Source of the DNA: Thermoanaerobacterales bacterium
GTDB taxonomy: Bacteria > Bacillota > Thermosediminibacteria > Thermosediminibacterales > Tepidanaerobacteraceae
Assembly (NCBI GenBank): GCA_012841995.1
Contig: DUTQ01000105.1
Coordinates: forward strand, 1 to 8,427
Length of the DNA: 8,427 nucleotides
Reading direction: 5' to 3'
The translations under genes were made by a program, and so were the position numbers. Below are positions 7,070 through 8,427 of this stretch, piece by piece; position 1 is the stretch's first letter; each line of letters begins with the position of its first letter. Below the pieces are notes generated by a model. That model ran no database searches, was not told where the DNA came from, and saw only the letters and a program-made list of their open reading frames with translations.

Positions 7070-8427
7070 TTACGCAACATTTACTCGGTTTAGAAATTGT
7101 CTAAAGGTTTCTCCATCAATTTTTTCATTTTCTATCAAATAATTTGCTGTCTGTATCAAAATTTCCTTATTCTTATTTATTAGATTTCTGACTATATTTT
7201 TTTGTTCTCGTAAGATATCTTGAATCACTTTATGAAGCGTTTCTGCTGGTACAGTTTCTTTATCAATAATACCTAAATCAGACATACCTGAAAATATCAT
7301 TTTTTTAGTAATTTTAATAGCATGTTCAAAATCACTAGCAGCACCTGTGCTCTTGCTGCCTAGAAAAGCCTCTTCTGCAGTAGCGCCAGCTAATGCCACT
7401 GCTATCTGTGATTCCATATAATCCTTTGTATAAAGATACATATCATCTTCTGACCTTTGCCTCACATAACCCAAGGCTTGACCCCTTGAAGTAATTGTTA
7501 TTGTGGAAACTGATTCTGGATTAAAATATTCGCTTATTAGAGCATGACCACTCTCATGAATAGCAATTCTTTTACGTTCTTCTCGTGTAGGCTTTCTATT
7601 TAGTTTTTCGCCCATCATAACTTTATCTATAGCTTCTATAAAACAGCTATGGGAAATACTGCTATCCCCCTTCCTCAATGCTAATATAGCTGCCTCATTA
7701 CATAAATTTTCAAGGTGTGCTCCAGAAAATCCAAATGTCTCTCCAGCTATTTTATCAAGATCTACATCTTGAGCTATAGGCTTATCTTTGGTATGAAGCT
7801 TTAGTATTTCAAGCCTTCCTTCTTTACATGGGAGATCAACTTTTACAATTCTATCAAACCTTCCAGGCCTTAATATTGCAGGATCAAGAATATCAGGCCT
7901 ATTTGTAGCTGCAATAACTAAAATATTTACATCATCTTGTGATGATATACCATCCATTTCTACCAACAGCTGATTTAATGTCTGATCATATTCCATATGA
8001 CCCACGTTTTTACCCCTGGTACCGGCTATAGCTTCGATTTCATCGATAAAAACAACACCATGTTTTTTAGAAGCTTTACTGGCAAGATTTCTGGCATTCT
8101 CGAATAATTGTCTTACTCGCTGGGCGCCAACTCCAGCATACATTTCAATAAATTCACTACCTGATGCCGAGATAAAAACGGAATCAATATAAGAGGACGC
8201 TGCTTTTGCCATGAGAGTTTTTCCCGTTCCTGGGGCTCCTGTCAAAAGTATGCCGCGAAGTGGTCTGATTCCCATTTTCCTCGCCTTTTCCTGATTTTTT
8301 ACAAACTCTAATGCTTCAAGCAACTCGTTTTTAGCTACAGCTTGGCCACCTATTTGTTCAAATGTTATTTTATACTCACCGTTTACAACTTTGGCACGGC
8401 TTTTAATAAAGTTACCCTTATCAACCA
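7070..8427 (-). CDS. FtsH-like AAA+ zinc metalloprotease (5'-partial)
   Basis: The reading frame is open to the window edge, so the N terminus is missing; 451 residues are visible, numbered here from the codon at 8425-8423. It resembles FtsH, the family of ATP-driven zinc proteases that unfold and degrade membrane and soluble proteins. Visible motifs are the AAA entry IGGQAVAKNEL (about 25-35), Walker A GAPGTGKT (63-70), pore loop EMYAGVG (94-100) with aromatic Tyr, Walker B VVFIDE (124-129), the arginine-finger segment RPGRFDR (186-192), the M41 zinc site HESGH (290-294) and a third metal ligand Asp365 in GAASDFEHA. ATPase and peptidase residues therefore look intact. Wording differs from housekeeping FtsH (GAPGTGKT for GPPGTGKT, HESGH for HEAGH, IGGQ for VAGV), which suggests a paralogue. 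It ends soon after the peptidase domain, without a long tail. A TTG at 8323 is not the start, because conserved AAA residues lie upstream of it. Membrane segments cannot be judged. It is followed 66 bp later by cinA. Confidence 0.9.
   Translation of the reverse strand, partial: VDKGNFIKSRAKVVNGEYKITFEQIGGQAVAKNELLEALEFVKNQEKARKMGIRPLRGILLTGAPGTGKTLMAKAASSYIDSVFISASGSEFIEMYAGVGAQRVRQLFENARNLASKASKKHGVVFIDEIEAIAGTRGKNVGHMEYDQTLNQLLVEMDGISSQDDVNILVIAATNRPDILDPAILRPGRFDRIVKVDLPCKEGRLEILKLHTKDKPIAQDVDLDKIAGETFGFSGAHLENLCNEAAILALRKGDSSISHSCFIEAIDKVMMGEKLNRKPTREERKRIAIHESGHALISEYFNPESVSTITITSRGQALGYVRQRSEDDMYLYTKDYMESQIAVALAGATAEEAFLGSKSTGAASDFEHAIKITKKMIFSGMSDLGIIDKETVPAETLHKVIQDILREQKNIVRNLINKNKEILIQTANYLIENEKIDGETFRQFLNRVNVA

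Noticed and set aside
8321..8323. TTG at 8323 as the start of the FtsH-like gene
   Set aside because: The frame is open upstream to the window edge and encodes conserved AAA residues (ITFEQIGGQAVAKNEL), so the gene continues beyond the window.

Overview
The window is an AT-rich, single-direction stretch of chromosome. All eight genes lie on the minus strand, so the gene order runs from high to low coordinates. Low G+C by eye, strong AGGAGG-type ribosome binding sites, TTG and GTG starts, a 13/14 match to the Gram-positive LexA (DinR) box CGAACRNRYGTTYG and the cinA-recA neighbourhood all point to a low-GC Firmicute, most likely a member of Clostridia. The species cannot be named from the sequence alone.

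Layout in transcription order: (1) 8427-7070, a divergent FtsH-family AAA+ zinc protease, cut at its 5' end by the window edge. (2) 7003-5765, cinA. (3) 5760-4357, a three-helix membrane metallophosphoesterase, predicted to face outward. (4) 4370-3807, thpR, a 2H-type RNA 2',3'-cyclic phosphodiesterase. (5) A 63-bp gap holding a near-consensus sigma-A promoter with a LexA box just downstream of the -10. (6) 3743-2712, recA. (7) 2708-1707, an SbcD/Mre11-like nuclease. (8) 1701-256, a Rad50/SbcC-like protein that stops just after its zinc-hook CxxC. (9) 216-1, the start of a small coiled-coil protein that runs off the window.

The genes form two transcriptional blocks. cinA, the membrane phosphoesterase and thpR are packed with a 4-nt gap and a 14-nt overlap, and are probably co-transcribed. 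recA starts a second block under its own SOS-type promoter, with the SbcD-like and SbcC-like genes 3 and 5 nt apart behind it. This suggests a DNA-damage-inducible recombination and end-processing operon. CinA may fit this setting because its C-terminal domain family recycles NMN, a by-product of NAD-dependent DNA ligase.

The most unusual element is the 481-residue Rad50/SbcC-like protein. It has the N-terminal ATPase lobe, one helical arm and the zinc hook, but no C-terminal lobe with signature and Walker B motifs. The next gene is coiled-coil, lies in the same reading frame and is separated by a single in-frame stop codon. The missing lobe could be supplied in trans, or this may be a reduced Rad50 family. 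The window ends before this can be decided. No RNA genes, mobile elements, CRISPR arrays or convincing rho-independent terminators were seen, and no gene-free stretch exceeds about 70 bp.
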